Source of the DNA: JBHIFB01 sp046760905
GTDB lineage: Bacteria; Gemmatimonadota; CAZMKB01
Assembly: GCA_046760905.1 (NCBI GenBank)
Contig: JBHIFB010000009.1
Span: 1 to 43,768, forward strand
DNA length: 43,768 nt
Reading direction: 5' to 3'
Shown here: in pieces, positions 24,616-33,636 of the stretch
How the letters are laid out: each line of letters opens with the position of its first letter
Position numbering within the stretch: the first letter of the stretch is position 1
Position numbers and translations under genes: made by a program
Notes under the pieces: model-generated
The model's input: only the letters and a program-made list of their open reading frames with translations
What the model was told of the DNA's origin: nothing
Databases searched by the model: none

Positions 24616-26000
24616 AACCCGGAATTTTCAGGAGAGTGAGGCGGGTACACATGGTGGGAATCGGAGGGGCAGGTATGTGCGGGATCGCGGAGATTCTACT
24701 CAATCTCGGATTCGCGGTGACGGGATCGGACATCGCCAGGCCCCCGGTCATAGAGAGGCTCGAACGTCTGGGAGCCCAGACCTGCCTCGGTCACGATGAG
24801 TCGAACGTCGGGATGGCAGATGTGGTAGTTGTCTCATCCGCCATCAAGCCTGAAAATCCGGAGGTCGAGGCAGCAAAGCAGAAAAACATCCCTGTGATAA
24901 GACGCGCCGAGATGCTTGCAGAACTCATGAGGCTGAAGTATGGCATAGCGATAGCTGGAACACATGGAAAAACAACGACGACGTCAATGGTGGGACAGGT
25001 TCTCTTTGAGGGAAATCTTGATCCAACGCTGGTGGTTGGGGGACTTGTCAAAAGCACCGGCACAGGTGCGAAAGTAGGTAGTGGGGATTACCTCGTCGCC
25101 GAGGCGGACGAGTTCGACAGGTCGTTTCTATCACTATCACCAACCATCGCCGTTGTGACCAATATCGAGTCCGAGCACCTCGACTGCTACAGGGATCTGG
25201 ACGAAATAAAAGAAGCCTTCGTCACGTTCCTGAACAAGGTTCCCTTCTACGGGTCGGCGGTCGTTTGTATCGATGAACAGGGGGTGAGGGATATCCTGGG
25301 TCGCATGAAGCGGAAGCTTGTGACTTTCGGGATCAGCCCTGAGGCGCACTATTCGGCTAGCGACCTCAGTTTCCAGGGGCTCTCCTCATCTTTCATCCTC
25401 AACTTTATGGGCAAGCATGTAGGCGAAATTTCCCTGAATGTCCCGGGGATCCACAACGTAAAAAATGCCCTCGCCGCAGTCTCTGTAGGGTATGAGCTCG
25501 ATATCGACTTCGATAGCATACAGAAGGCCCTTTCCTCATTCACCGGGGTGCACCGGAGGTTCGAGGTGAAGGGGGAACCGGGTGGCATTCTTATCGTTGA
25601 TGATTACGCCCATCATCCCACTGAGATAGAAGCCTCTCTCAAGGGCACCAGGGCCGGTTGGGGGGACCGGAGAATCATTGTCGTTTTCCAACCGCATCTA
25701 TACAGCCGAACGAAGATGTTTCATAAGGAATTCGGCTCCTCATTCAAGGAAGCCGACATGCTGATAGTAACCGATGTTTATCCGGCACGGGAAGAGCCGA
25801 TAGAAGGGGTCACTGGGGAACTGATCGCAAACAGTGCCAGGGAAAGCGGTCACACAAACGTTCTCTATGTCGGGGAGAATGACAAAGAAAAGGTGTGCGA
25901 AACCATCACCGCTATGATTGAGAGAGGGGATATCGTGATCACTGTGGGGGCAGGCGACATATGGAAGGTCTCGGATCGACTGCTCGAACTTATTTCATGA
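24612..26000 (+). CDS. murC: MurC, UDP-MurNAc:L-alanine ligase
   Basis: A ligase of 462 residues with N-terminal HMVGIGGAGMCGIAE, the murC-specific ATP loop GTHGKTTT (116-123), NIESEHLDCY and DDYAHHPTEIEA. It adds the first residue of the stem peptide. Three GTG codons in a row (24606, 24609, 24612) are in frame. AGGAGG ends at 24606, so GTG 24612 with 5 nt spacing is the most likely start, and it overlaps the murG stop (GTGA). Confidence 0.96.
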   Translation: MKPGIFRRVRRVHMVGIGGAGMCGIAEILLNLGFAVTGSDIARPPVIERLERLGAQTCLGHDESNVGMADVVVVSSAIKPENPEVEAAKQKNIPVIRRAEMLAELMRLKYGIAIAGTHGKTTTTSMVGQVLFEGNLDPTLVVGGLVKSTGTGAKVGSGDYLVAEADEFDRSFLSLSPTIAVVTNIESEHLDCYRDLDEIKEAFVTFLNKVPFYGSAVVCIDEQGVRDILGRMKRKLVTFGISPEAHYSASDLSFQGLSSSFILNFMGKHVGEISLNVPGIHNVKNALAAVSVGYELDIDFDSIQKALSSFTGVHRRFEVKGEPGGILIVDDYAHHPTEIEASLKGTRAGWGDRRIIVVFQPHLYSRTKMFHKEFGSSFKEADMLIVTDVYPAREEPIEGVTGELIANSARESGHTNVLYVGENDKEKVCETITAMIERGDIVITVGAGDIWKVSDRLLELIS

Positions 26001-26012
26001 GAACGGCCTGAT

Positions 26013-26933
26013 ATGAATCTAGACCTCGAAGGAATTGATGGTGTGAAAGTCAGAAAGGATGTCTCACTGGCGGCTTTAACATCCATCGGGACCGGCGGAA
26101 GGGCCCGTTATCTGGTTGAGGTGGAGAAGAGAGAAGCACTCCCTGAACTCATCAGGAGGGTGCGGCACTTTGGATTTCCGGCAACGGAGACGTTCGTTCT
26201 TGGGGGAGGGACGAACCTGCTTGTGAGTGACGAGGGATATGATGGGCTTATTATAAGGCTGATCGGAGAGTTTAACCGCATAGATGTGCGAAAGACCACG
26301 GTCGTTGCAGGGGCGGCGGTCAGTGTCATGAAGCTGATGACGATGGCAGAGGAGGAAGGATTGGGTGGATTGGAATTTCTGGCGGGTATTCCTGGAACTA
26401 TAGGAGGCGCGGTGGCAATGAACGCCGGCGCCTGGGGCAAGGGGATTTGGGATGTCGTTGAGACAGTGAGTGGCGTTGATGAGAGCGGTCATGGTGAGAT
26501 GATAAAAAATACCTCGCACGGGGTCGAATACAGAAGCGGCAACCTGCCGACCGGATTCATAGTGGCTGAGGCTGTACTCAGGATCGACCGGATCGATCCA
26601 GACGAGGTCGCAAGCAGGGTAAGGGAGGTGATGGCAAGAAGAAGGAAACTGGCTGCCGGTCAGCTACGGACTTTCGGCTCTGTTTTCAAGAATCCACCAG
26701 GACATTTTGCCGGCAGGCTTCTCGAGCAGGCGGGGGTAAAGGGCTTGAAAAGAGGCGGGGCGATGATCTCGGAGGATCACGCGAACTTCATCGTGAACGT
26801 GGGGAATGCGACCTCCGGAGATGTCCTCGAGCTCATGAGATCTATGAGATGCGCAGTATGGGATAAGTTTCGGGTCGAACTGGTGCCAGAGGTGATATTA
26901 CTCGGGTTCAAAGAGAATGCGGTCAAGAGTTAG
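26013..26933 (+). CDS. murB: MurB, UDP-N-acetylenolpyruvoylglucosamine reductase
   Basis: This 306-residue FAD enzyme has SIGTGGRARYLVEV, the FAD-binding LGGGTNLLV, GIPGTIGGAVAMNAGAWG, and the C-terminal GSVFKNP whose serine donates the proton. The short form without the extra C-terminal loop marks it as type II MurB. It reduces the enolpyruvyl group to make UDP-MurNAc. It lies between murC and ftsQ, a common order, and overlaps ftsQ by 17 nt. Confidence 0.96.
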   Translation: MNLDLEGIDGVKVRKDVSLAALTSIGTGGRARYLVEVEKREALPELIRRVRHFGFPATETFVLGGGTNLLVSDEGYDGLIIRLIGEFNRIDVRKTTVVAGAAVSVMKLMTMAEEEGLGGLEFLAGIPGTIGGAVAMNAGAWGKGIWDVVETVSGVDESGHGEMIKNTSHGVEYRSGNLPTGFIVAEAVLRIDRIDPDEVASRVREVMARRRKLAAGQLRTFGSVFKNPPGHFAGRLLEQAGVKGLKRGGAMISEDHANFIVNVGNATSGDVLELMRSMRCAVWDKFRVELVPEVILLGFKENAVKS

Positions 26934-27696
26934 AAGGATCAGAAGAAGAGTCAGAGGAAAGAGCAAAAGGAGCAGAAGCCTCTACATCCTGCTCTTCACA
27001 GCGGCGATGTCGGCAGGTGCCCTATCATGGGTTTTTCTGAATACATCGCTCTGTGAGGTACAGAGAATACATATACACGGCGTAAATTTCGGCTACCCGG
27101 AGGACCTGCTCCTTGAGTCAGGGATCGAGGCCGGGATCAACATCTTTTCGAATCTGAGCAGGTATGAACATCTGCTTTCTGCCCATCCACTGGTAGTTGA
27201 AGCTCATATCGATAGGCATCCGCCACGCACGCTTTCTGTTAGGGTGGAAGAAAGAGAGCCATTCGCGTTCATCAAACTCACCAAGCCTGTGCCGGTATCC
27301 AGAAATGGCATTCTGCTTCCCGAGGACAGGATAGCGGTGGAGCTCGATCTTCCTCTTCTGACGATAGAGGGTGGCGGAGGAGTTTCACAGGGGGCGGTGA
27401 TGAAGGGACTCGGGTTCCTTTCTCGCCTGGAAGCAGCTTCTCCGGCCCTCTTTAACCTGGTATCTGAACTCCTGGTGAAAGACAGCGTGCCATCGATTCT
27501 TTACCTCAGGTCTCCAAAGGCGCGTGTTTTGCTTGGAGATCGATTCACGCTCCTCTCATCGCGTCTACTCACCGGAGTTCTGACGGAGCTGGGAAGAGAC
27601 GATGGCTTCTATGAGATAGACTTGAGGTTTAACAACCAGGCGGTTGTCCGGCAATTGGGAGAGGATGGGAAGCATTCGCTCTATGATTCGATATAA
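26917..27696 (+). CDS. ftsQ: FtsQ-like division protein
   Basis: This 259-residue bitopic protein has a very basic cytoplasmic tail (about 1-20), one span (about 22-42), a POTRA domain (about 46-115, ending PRTLSVRVEEREPFAFI) and the FtsQ beta domain. It forms the FtsQLB complex that passes the constriction signal to FtsWI. Identity rests on topology, the POTRA end motif, and its place before ftsA and ftsZ. The start overlaps murB. Confidence 0.9.
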   Translation: MRSRVRRIRRRVRGKSKRSRSLYILLFTAAMSAGALSWVFLNTSLCEVQRIHIHGVNFGYPEDLLLESGIEAGINIFSNLSRYEHLLSAHPLVVEAHIDRHPPRTLSVRVEEREPFAFIKLTKPVPVSRNGILLPEDRIAVELDLPLLTIEGGGGVSQGAVMKGLGFLSRLEAASPALFNLVSELLVKDSVPSILYLRSPKARVLLGDRFTLLSSRLLTGVLTELGRDDGFYEIDLRFNNQAVVRQLGEDGKHSLYDSI

Positions 27697-27751
27697 GCCG
27701 GAGAATTTCTCGATGCCTGGGTGCGCAGATCGTGGGGAAAGGAGGTGAGAT

Positions 27752-28984
27752 ATGTCGGGAGACGATTTCATAGTTGGACTCGATATAGGCACGACAAAGA
27801 TATTCACCGTCGTCGCGAAGCCAACAACGGGCGGAGATCTCAAAATCCTCGGTGCCGGATCATCACCTACTAGGGGCATGAGACGCGGGGTTGTTACATC
27901 CATCAAGGAAGTGGGCGAGGCAATCAGGCATTCAGTTTGTGAAGCGGAACTTTCGGCGGGAGTGAGTATACGCGAGGTGTACGCGGGGATATCCGGAGAG
28001 CATGTTAGGAGCCATAACGTCCGGGGATCGATTGTAATATCGAGGGCCGGCGATGAGGTCGAGAAGAGGGATGTCAGAAAAGTCATCCAGGATGCAAGGG
28101 GAAGACTCGACGGGATTGACAGGAAGATACTGCACATCTCCCCACAGCAGTTCATCCTGGACAGCCAGAGAGGGATCCGGGATCCGGTCGGAATGAGAGG
28201 CGTACACCTCGAGGCCGAGGTTCACGTGGTGAGCGGCTCGGTCCAGAATTCCTCCAATCTACTGAGTGGTATCGAGGAAGCGAACATCAAGCTCATAGAG
28301 TTCGTACTTGAACCCCTCGCCGAAAGCTACTGCCTGTTTTCGGAAGAGGAAGGGGAGATGGGAACATTGCTCATCGATATCGGAGGTCACATCACCAATG
28401 TGGCTGTCTTCTCCTCCGGCGGCATCAGGCATTCCTTTGTGCTGCCGGTTGGTGGCAATAATGTGACACAGGATATAGCGATCGGGCTCAGAACTTCCAT
28501 GGAAACAGCAGAACTGATCAAGGTTAGGCACGGTACGTGTATGAAGGATAGAGTCGAGCCCGGTGAAACATTCTTCCTCCCCGATGAGGCGGGGGAGAGG
28601 AAGGAGGTGGACAGGTCACGACTATGCACGATCGTCCAGGCGAGGATGGAGGAGACATTCGAAATCATCCTGACATCGCTCCACAAGGAGGGACTGCTGG
28701 AAAACCTTACCGCCGGCGTTGTCCTTGCCGGTGGGGGAAACTTGCTCGATTGTGCAGATAGCCTCGCTGAGAAGATATTTGATTTACCTGTGAGGATAGG
28801 GACACCCGGTGGCGTGGTGGGAATCTCACACGGGTTCTCTGATTGCAGGTTCTCCACCGGAATAGGCCTCGTGCTCTATGCGAGGAGAAATGCAGGTAAC
28901 GAGTATGCTTTCAGTGAGAACGGTAAGGGTCTTCTGAGAGAGATGACCGGAAGGATGAAAGAGTTCTTCAGCGACTTCATCTGA
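27752..28984 (+). CDS. ftsA: FtsA, actin-like membrane anchor of the Z-ring
   Basis: A protein of 410 residues with the actin-fold phosphate-1 motif GLDIGTTKIFTV at the N-terminus, the 1C-domain region, LLIDIGGHITNVAVF as phosphate 2, and VVLAGGGNLL as the adenosine motif. The last 15 residues form an amphipathic helix (MTGRMKEFFSDFI), the usual membrane-targeting end. It tethers FtsZ to the membrane and recruits later division proteins. AAAGGAGGTGAG precedes the ATG, the strongest ribosome site in the cluster, following a 55-nt gap after ftsQ. Confidence 0.96.
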   Translation: MSGDDFIVGLDIGTTKIFTVVAKPTTGGDLKILGAGSSPTRGMRRGVVTSIKEVGEAIRHSVCEAELSAGVSIREVYAGISGEHVRSHNVRGSIVISRAGDEVEKRDVRKVIQDARGRLDGIDRKILHISPQQFILDSQRGIRDPVGMRGVHLEAEVHVVSGSVQNSSNLLSGIEEANIKLIEFVLEPLAESYCLFSEEEGEMGTLLIDIGGHITNVAVFSSGGIRHSFVLPVGGNNVTQDIAIGLRTSMETAELIKVRHGTCMKDRVEPGETFFLPDEAGERKEVDRSRLCTIVQARMEETFEIILTSLHKEGLLENLTAGVVLAGGGNLLDCADSLAEKIFDLPVRIGTPGGVVGISHGFSDCRFSTGIGLVLYARRNAGNEYAFSENGKGLLREMTGRMKEFFSDFI

Positions 28985-29008
28985 AAGACAAGCAAGGGGG
29001 TGCGAACG

Positions 29009-30139
29009 ATGATTTTTGAAATCGAGGAAATGGAAGACGGTGCGAAGATCAAAGTTGTGGGAATCGGTGGAGGTGGAGGAAACGCCGTGAACAGAATGAT
29101 CGATGCGGGCCTGTCCGGAGTGGATTTCATTTCCGTGAATACGGACCTGCAGGCTCTCAATGCTTCACTTGCCACAAGGAAGATCCAGATCGGCAAGGAC
29201 CTCACGAAGGGGCTGGGAGCCGGTGCCGTACCAGAGATCGGCAGGATGGCCATTGAAGAAGACAAGGAAGAAGTGATGCGCAGCCTGGAAGGGGCCGATA
29301 TGGTGTTCGTTACAGCAGGCATGGGCGGTGGGACCGGCACCGGAGCAGCGCCTGTCGTGGCGGAGCTTGGCAAGTCTGTCGGCGCATTGACGGTCGCTAT
29401 CGTCACCAGGCCGTTTTTGTTCGAGGGGCACAGGAGAATGAGCACCGCTGATGAAGGGATAAAAGAACTCAAGGAGTGTGTGGATACGGTCATAACCATT
29501 CCCAATCAGCGGCTTTTATCGATCGTTCCGAAAGAAACCACTTTGAAGGATGCATTCAGGATTGCCGACGAGGTTCTGTTGCATGCCACAAAGGGGATAT
29601 CGGACCTGATCACTCAGCCGGGACTGATCAATCTCGACTTCGCAGATGTGAAAACCGTTATGAGAGATATGGGGAATGCTCTGATGGGCACCGGTATCTG
29701 CAGGGGCGAGAACAGGGCTGTCGAAGCGGCAAGAAACGCCATTTCGAGTCCCATGCTCGAAGATACGAACATCGCCGGTGCCGAGGGGCTGCTCATCAAT
29801 GTGACGGGTGGTGAGGATCTCTCTCTGCACGAGGTGTCTGAGGCGGTTTCGATAATCTATGATGCTGCCGGAGACGAGGCCAATGTCATCTTCGGTGCAG
29901 TGGTGGATTCTGCCATTGTCGATGAATTCAGGGTGACAGTTATCGCAACGGGCTTTTCCAAGGGTAAAGAGAGGAAGAAAAGCTTCCACGCAGAGGCCAG
30001 CAGGGAAGAAATGCTCTCGCGGCCGGCGTTTCTCAGGAGGAAGCTGCTTGAGGAAGACATCTCCCCGAGGAAGGAACAGGAAGAGCCTCTCTCATCGAGA
30101 GGCCTTGATGTGCCTTCATTCATAAGGAGGCAGCTCTAG
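29009..30139 (+). CDS. ftsZ: FtsZ, tubulin-like division GTPase
   Basis: This 376-residue GTPase has VVGIGGGGGNAVNRM, the tubulin signature GGGTGTGAAPVVAEL and the T7-loop region NLDFADVKTVM. A linker rich in E, K and R leads to the C-terminal tail LDVPSFIRRQL, which binds FtsA and other anchors. It polymerises into the Z-ring. I chose the ATG at 29009, about 9 nt after AAGGGGG, over a GTG at 29000 that touches the ribosome site. Confidence 0.97.
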   Translation: MIFEIEEMEDGAKIKVVGIGGGGGNAVNRMIDAGLSGVDFISVNTDLQALNASLATRKIQIGKDLTKGLGAGAVPEIGRMAIEEDKEEVMRSLEGADMVFVTAGMGGGTGTGAAPVVAELGKSVGALTVAIVTRPFLFEGHRRMSTADEGIKELKECVDTVITIPNQRLLSIVPKETTLKDAFRIADEVLLHATKGISDLITQPGLINLDFADVKTVMRDMGNALMGTGICRGENRAVEAARNAISSPMLEDTNIAGAEGLLINVTGGEDLSLHEVSEAVSIIYDAAGDEANVIFGAVVDSAIVDEFRVTVIATGFSKGKERKKSFHAEASREEMLSRPAFLRRKLLEEDISPRKEQEEPLSSRGLDVPSFIRRQL

Positions 30140-30143
30140 AATA

Positions 30144-30180
30144 AAAGCAGGCCGGGCATTATATTTCGGCTGATTGCTTT
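30144..30180 (+). other. Hairpin after ftsZ
   Basis: AAAGCA (30144-30149) pairs with TGCTTT (30175-30180), and inside it GCCG (30151-30154) pairs with CGGC (30167-30170). Only three T end the stem, so it may act as a weak terminator or an mRNA-stabilising hairpin, separating the dcw genes from the M23 gene 37 nt further on. Confidence 0.4.
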
Positions 30181-30216
30181 GGGACGATCCGATTCCACCT
30201 CACAACGGAGTTGCAG

Positions 30217-31482
30217 TTGAAGGCGATACGCAGGGTGTGGTATACCATACTGCTGCTCATAGTCTCTTATCTCCTGATACTTGCCTCTGTTCCCTTTCTG
30301 ATGCGAATGGAGGACGGGGAGCTCATGGAACCGGAGCCATCTCAGTCTGAGGTGGAGATGGTTATCGTGGACACTTTAGGTGCGGGGGATACTCTGGATG
30401 GGTTGTTCCGACGGAGGGGGTTCACCTATGCAGAGCTCCTCGAGATCATGAGAGCTTCTCATGAGCACTACGATCTGAATCGCCTGGACGCCGGCACGAT
30501 ACTCTCTCTTGCGGTGGGTGAAGACGGAGCCATACGCACTTTCAAATGCGGCATCGACGAAAGAAAGATACTGATACTAGAGAGGCAAGGGGAAGGATAT
30601 ACCGCATCAGTCGAAGAGATCCTGTATGAAACCAGAACGAGGACTGTCAAAGGAGTCATACAGAGCTCCCTGTATGAAACTTTACTGGAGGCGCGGGAGG
30701 ATCCGATAATCTGCCTGGCCCTATCGGAGGTGTTCGCCTGGCAGATTGATTTCAACACGGACCTGAGAAACGGTGACAGTTACTATGCAATCGTCGAGGA
30801 AAGGCTTTATGATGGGAAACCGCCAGTTTTCTCGAAGGTAATAGCTGCGCGAATGGTCAATCAGGGCAGGACCATCACCGCCATAAGGTTCGAAGACCCT
30901 GAAGGGCATGTCGATTACTATGATCCGGGTGGAAAGTCATTGAAGAGGAAGTTCCTGAGATCTCCTCTCAGGTACAGGCGAGTTTCTTCCAGTTATTCGA
31001 AGAGAAGATACCACCCAATCTTGAAAATCTATAGACCCCATCTCGGTGTCGACTACGCGGCACCAACCGGCACACCTGTCGTCTCTGTGGGCGATGGGAT
31101 TGTCACCTATGCGGGATCGAACGGCGGTTTTGGAAAGTTCGTCCGAATAAGACACAACAGCATCTATGCTTCGACCTACGGTCATCTTTCCAGGTTTGCC
31201 CGGGGTATAAGGAAAGGAACGGTAGTGAAGCAGGGGCAGGTGATCGGCTACGTCGGAGCATCGGGGCTCGCGACAGGTCCCCATCTGGATTATCGATTAA
31301 CCAAGAATAATCGTTTTGTGAACCCTCTCAAAGTTGATCTTCCCTCGGCCGAACCGGTGAAGGAAAAGTACATGGGTCAATTCAAGGACCTTGTGGCCTC
31401 CTTATCCCAGCGGTTGGAGAACCCCGAGGCGGGAGTCGAGCTTACGCGGGAAAAGGAAAAGAGCAAGAACGATGATGGGTAG
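30217..31482 (+). CDS. M23 family peptidoglycan endopeptidase (MepM-like)
   Basis: This 421-residue exported protein has one N-terminal membrane span (about 9-29), an OapA/LysM-like region (GAGDTLDGLFRRRGFTYAELL), and a C-terminal M23 domain. The zinc ligands are visible as HLGVD and the late HLD in GPHLDYR, with GH in TYGHL between them, so the enzyme should be active. It would cut peptidoglycan crossbridges in the periplasm, which suits its place after ftsZ. GGAG lies 6 nt before the TTG at 30217; a TTG at 30211 is the alternative. It overlaps the next gene by 11 nt. Confidence 0.9.
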   Translation: MKAIRRVWYTILLLIVSYLLILASVPFLMRMEDGELMEPEPSQSEVEMVIVDTLGAGDTLDGLFRRRGFTYAELLEIMRASHEHYDLNRLDAGTILSLAVGEDGAIRTFKCGIDERKILILERQGEGYTASVEEILYETRTRTVKGVIQSSLYETLLEAREDPIICLALSEVFAWQIDFNTDLRNGDSYYAIVEERLYDGKPPVFSKVIAARMVNQGRTITAIRFEDPEGHVDYYDPGGKSLKRKFLRSPLRYRRVSSSYSKRRYHPILKIYRPHLGVDYAAPTGTPVVSVGDGIVTYAGSNGGFGKFVRIRHNSIYASTYGHLSRFARGIRKGTVVKQGQVIGYVGASGLATGPHLDYRLTKNNRFVNPLKVDLPSAEPVKEKYMGQFKDLVASLSQRLENPEAGVELTREKEKSKNDDG

Positions 31483-33499
31483 ATGTAGTCTTTTAATGGT
31501 CCTTCTTCTTTTCTCTCTACAGTCACATCCCCCCGTTTATCCTTTCGAATCCGATGAGGGGAAGGAAGCGGGGAAAGAGTTCCCTTCATACAATAATCTC
31601 CTACCCAATAGTGAGATGGAGAAGGATGATGATTTGGATAACATACCGGATGAGTGGAATCTTTACTCCTGGCTTCCGGAAGGAGACGATTATCTCCGGG
31701 AGGCTGTAATGCGCTACCTCGATCTCGAGGTACCGGAAATAGGCGTATCGATGGAAAGGAGGAGGAGGGCGTTTCTTGGCGAAAGATCGGTGCGCCTTTT
31801 TACCCCTTCCGGGAAGATAGGGCCCGGCATCTGGACAACGCTGGCTCTCTCACCCGGCCTATACACGCTAAATCTCGTAGCGAGGTCGACGGGTGATGAT
31901 GAGAGGATCGTTGCGACGTTTTTGGCTCAGGAAGGGAAACTCACTCAGGTAGACAGGAAGTGGAGGTGGGTTCATCACTCGGAGTTGATCCCGTATTCTA
32001 CCCCGCAAGCGGTTATATCGGTGAATGACTGGACCTTCCGAAAAGGGGGTATTCTAGTTGACCATGTCTCATTGGTCAAGATACCTTTTGAAATCGGTTA
32101 CGAAAAAACGATGCAGCTCGTACCTGGGGAAAACCAGTATGTCATAGAGATCAAGAACATGCCTTATGACATCTTGCCTCTGGGGGCGAATCTCGAGCTA
32201 CAGGAACCATCAGGAACGATAACAAGAAAGAACATAGAATTAGATGTAACGGAGGAGGAATCGAGGTTCGTTTTCACAATCGACGCAGAAGATGAGGGAG
32301 AGTATTCGGTGTCGATGGAGCTTTACAATCCAAGGACCACATCGATCCTTTTCAGCGATGAAGGGATCAAGGCATACCTCCGTCACAATGAAGCTGCCCT
32401 CTCCCCGCGGCGCAGTATCAGGTGGCCGGGTGAGGGCTTTTTCCCTGTCGGAATATCGATCAAGGGCTATGAGCTTGACGCCCTTGAGGGCAAAGGGATG
32501 AACGTGATACTGTTGAAGGATCCGAGGGCTTCCGATATCGAGAACGTGATCTCAAAGGCACAAGGCATGGGCTTGAGTGTCATGGTAGAAATCAATGCCA
32601 CTGATTCTTCACACCTCAGTGCAGACGAGAAAGCCCTTGTTGAGATCTGCCGCCGTTTACCCGGGTGTGTGGGGTACTCACTGCTCAGCGGATGGGGCAG
32701 CGGGGTGGAGAAGAATCAATATTTACGGCAGGTTGTAAGCGAGATGAGAGAGCTCGACCCTGAGAAGATGCTGATTCTCAGGAACTATCTACCGGGCCCG
32801 ATCGACCGGCAGCTGTTACGATCGGTGGATGGCCTATTCGTCGACCCTTTTCCCATCACAGAGCCCCTAAAGCCCCTCTATACCATTTCGCAGTGGATTC
32901 AGAGGGCAAGGCGGGCTTCAAACGACGGGACAAAGTGCATTGCCGTTGTTCAGGTATTTGCCGGATGGCCTTATGCGAAGAAGGCACCGACATTAGATCA
33001 GATGAGGACGCTTTCAAGGCTCGCACTCAATCGTGGTGTGGATGGCATCATATTCCACACCTTCTCCGGTGACTTCCCGTATTTCAACGATCCTGTTGCG
33101 AGTAACTGGGATGTCAGGAGAGAGCAGGCGATCTGGACCGGAATCGGGGAACTCGCGAAGGAGATCGAAGAATTTCATAGTAGATTCGGTAAGCCGCATA
33201 CGGTGGATATACCGGTGAAATTCATACCGGAAGGTGTACTGGATGTAGCTTATTTCGAAGCCGGGAATTCACTTTCCGTGCAGGTGGTGAATGTGACACC
33301 GGTTTCAATCGGAATAAGGAGCATTTCTCCTTCTTACCATGAGTATGATACGATCGGTGTGATCCCGGCAGGAACATCTATAAAATGCGGGGAAGGATTT
33401 TTCGAAGACAGTCTGCAACCATTCGAAGTGAAAATGTATTCCCTCAGTGCTCTGTTTCCCGGGGATTATTCCATCGAGGCATCGAATAACTTGCACTGA
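31472..33499 (+). CDS. Secreted protein with glycoside-hydrolase-like barrel, coupled to the M23 gene
   Basis: I do not recognise a named family. The 675-residue product has a signal peptide (about 1-25), a DDDLDNIPDEW segment like those that start carbohydrate-binding modules, two beta-sandwich regions (about 80-310), and a barrel-like region (about 320-560) with the alternation of a glycosidase or sugar-binding TIM barrel (GMNVILLKDPR, GYSLLSGWGS, DGLFVDPFP, GIIFHTFSG). A final beta domain follows. Acidic residues at strand ends could be catalytic but cannot be assigned. The ATG pair at 31472/31475 lies inside the end of the M23 gene (stop 31480-31482), so the two are translated together; wall or surface-glycan work is a fair inference. 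Confidence 0.6.
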   Translation: MMGRCSLLMVLLLFSLQSHPPVYPFESDEGKEAGKEFPSYNNLLPNSEMEKDDDLDNIPDEWNLYSWLPEGDDYLREAVMRYLDLEVPEIGVSMERRRRAFLGERSVRLFTPSGKIGPGIWTTLALSPGLYTLNLVARSTGDDERIVATFLAQEGKLTQVDRKWRWVHHSELIPYSTPQAVISVNDWTFRKGGILVDHVSLVKIPFEIGYEKTMQLVPGENQYVIEIKNMPYDILPLGANLELQEPSGTITRKNIELDVTEEESRFVFTIDAEDEGEYSVSMELYNPRTTSILFSDEGIKAYLRHNEAALSPRRSIRWPGEGFFPVGISIKGYELDALEGKGMNVILLKDPRASDIENVISKAQGMGLSVMVEINATDSSHLSADEKALVEICRRLPGCVGYSLLSGWGSGVEKNQYLRQVVSEMRELDPEKMLILRNYLPGPIDRQLLRSVDGLFVDPFPITEPLKPLYTISQWIQRARRASNDGTKCIAVVQVFAGWPYAKKAPTLDQMRTLSRLALNRGVDGIIFHTFSGDFPYFNDPVASNWDVRREQAIWTGIGELAKEIEEFHSRFGKPHTVDIPVKFIPEGVLDVAYFEAGNSLSVQVVNVTPVSIGIRSISPSYHEYDTIGVIPAGTSIKCGEGFFEDSLQPFEVKMYSLSALFPGDYSIEASNNLH

Positions 33500-33586
33500 A
33501 TGCATCAAGTAGTGTTGTATGTCTTCTTACTCACCATCTTGCCAGCCACAACCTATTGCAAAAACGCCGTGGAATGGGTAAAATAA
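33500..33586 (+). CDS. Possible 28-residue signal-peptide-like mini-ORF
   Basis: The ATG follows the stop of the barrel protein with no gap (TGAATG). The 28 residues, MHQVVLYVFLLTILPATTYC then eight more, look like a signal peptide or lipobox-like end. There is no ribosome site of its own, but translation could restart from the upstream stop. It may be chance or the remnant of a secreted protein. Confidence 0.25.
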   Translation: MHQVVLYVFLLTILPATTYCKNAVEWVK

Positions 33587-33636
33587 GGTGAGATACAGCT
33601 TTCATTATGTGTCAGACACTGTTCAAAGGAGGAAAA

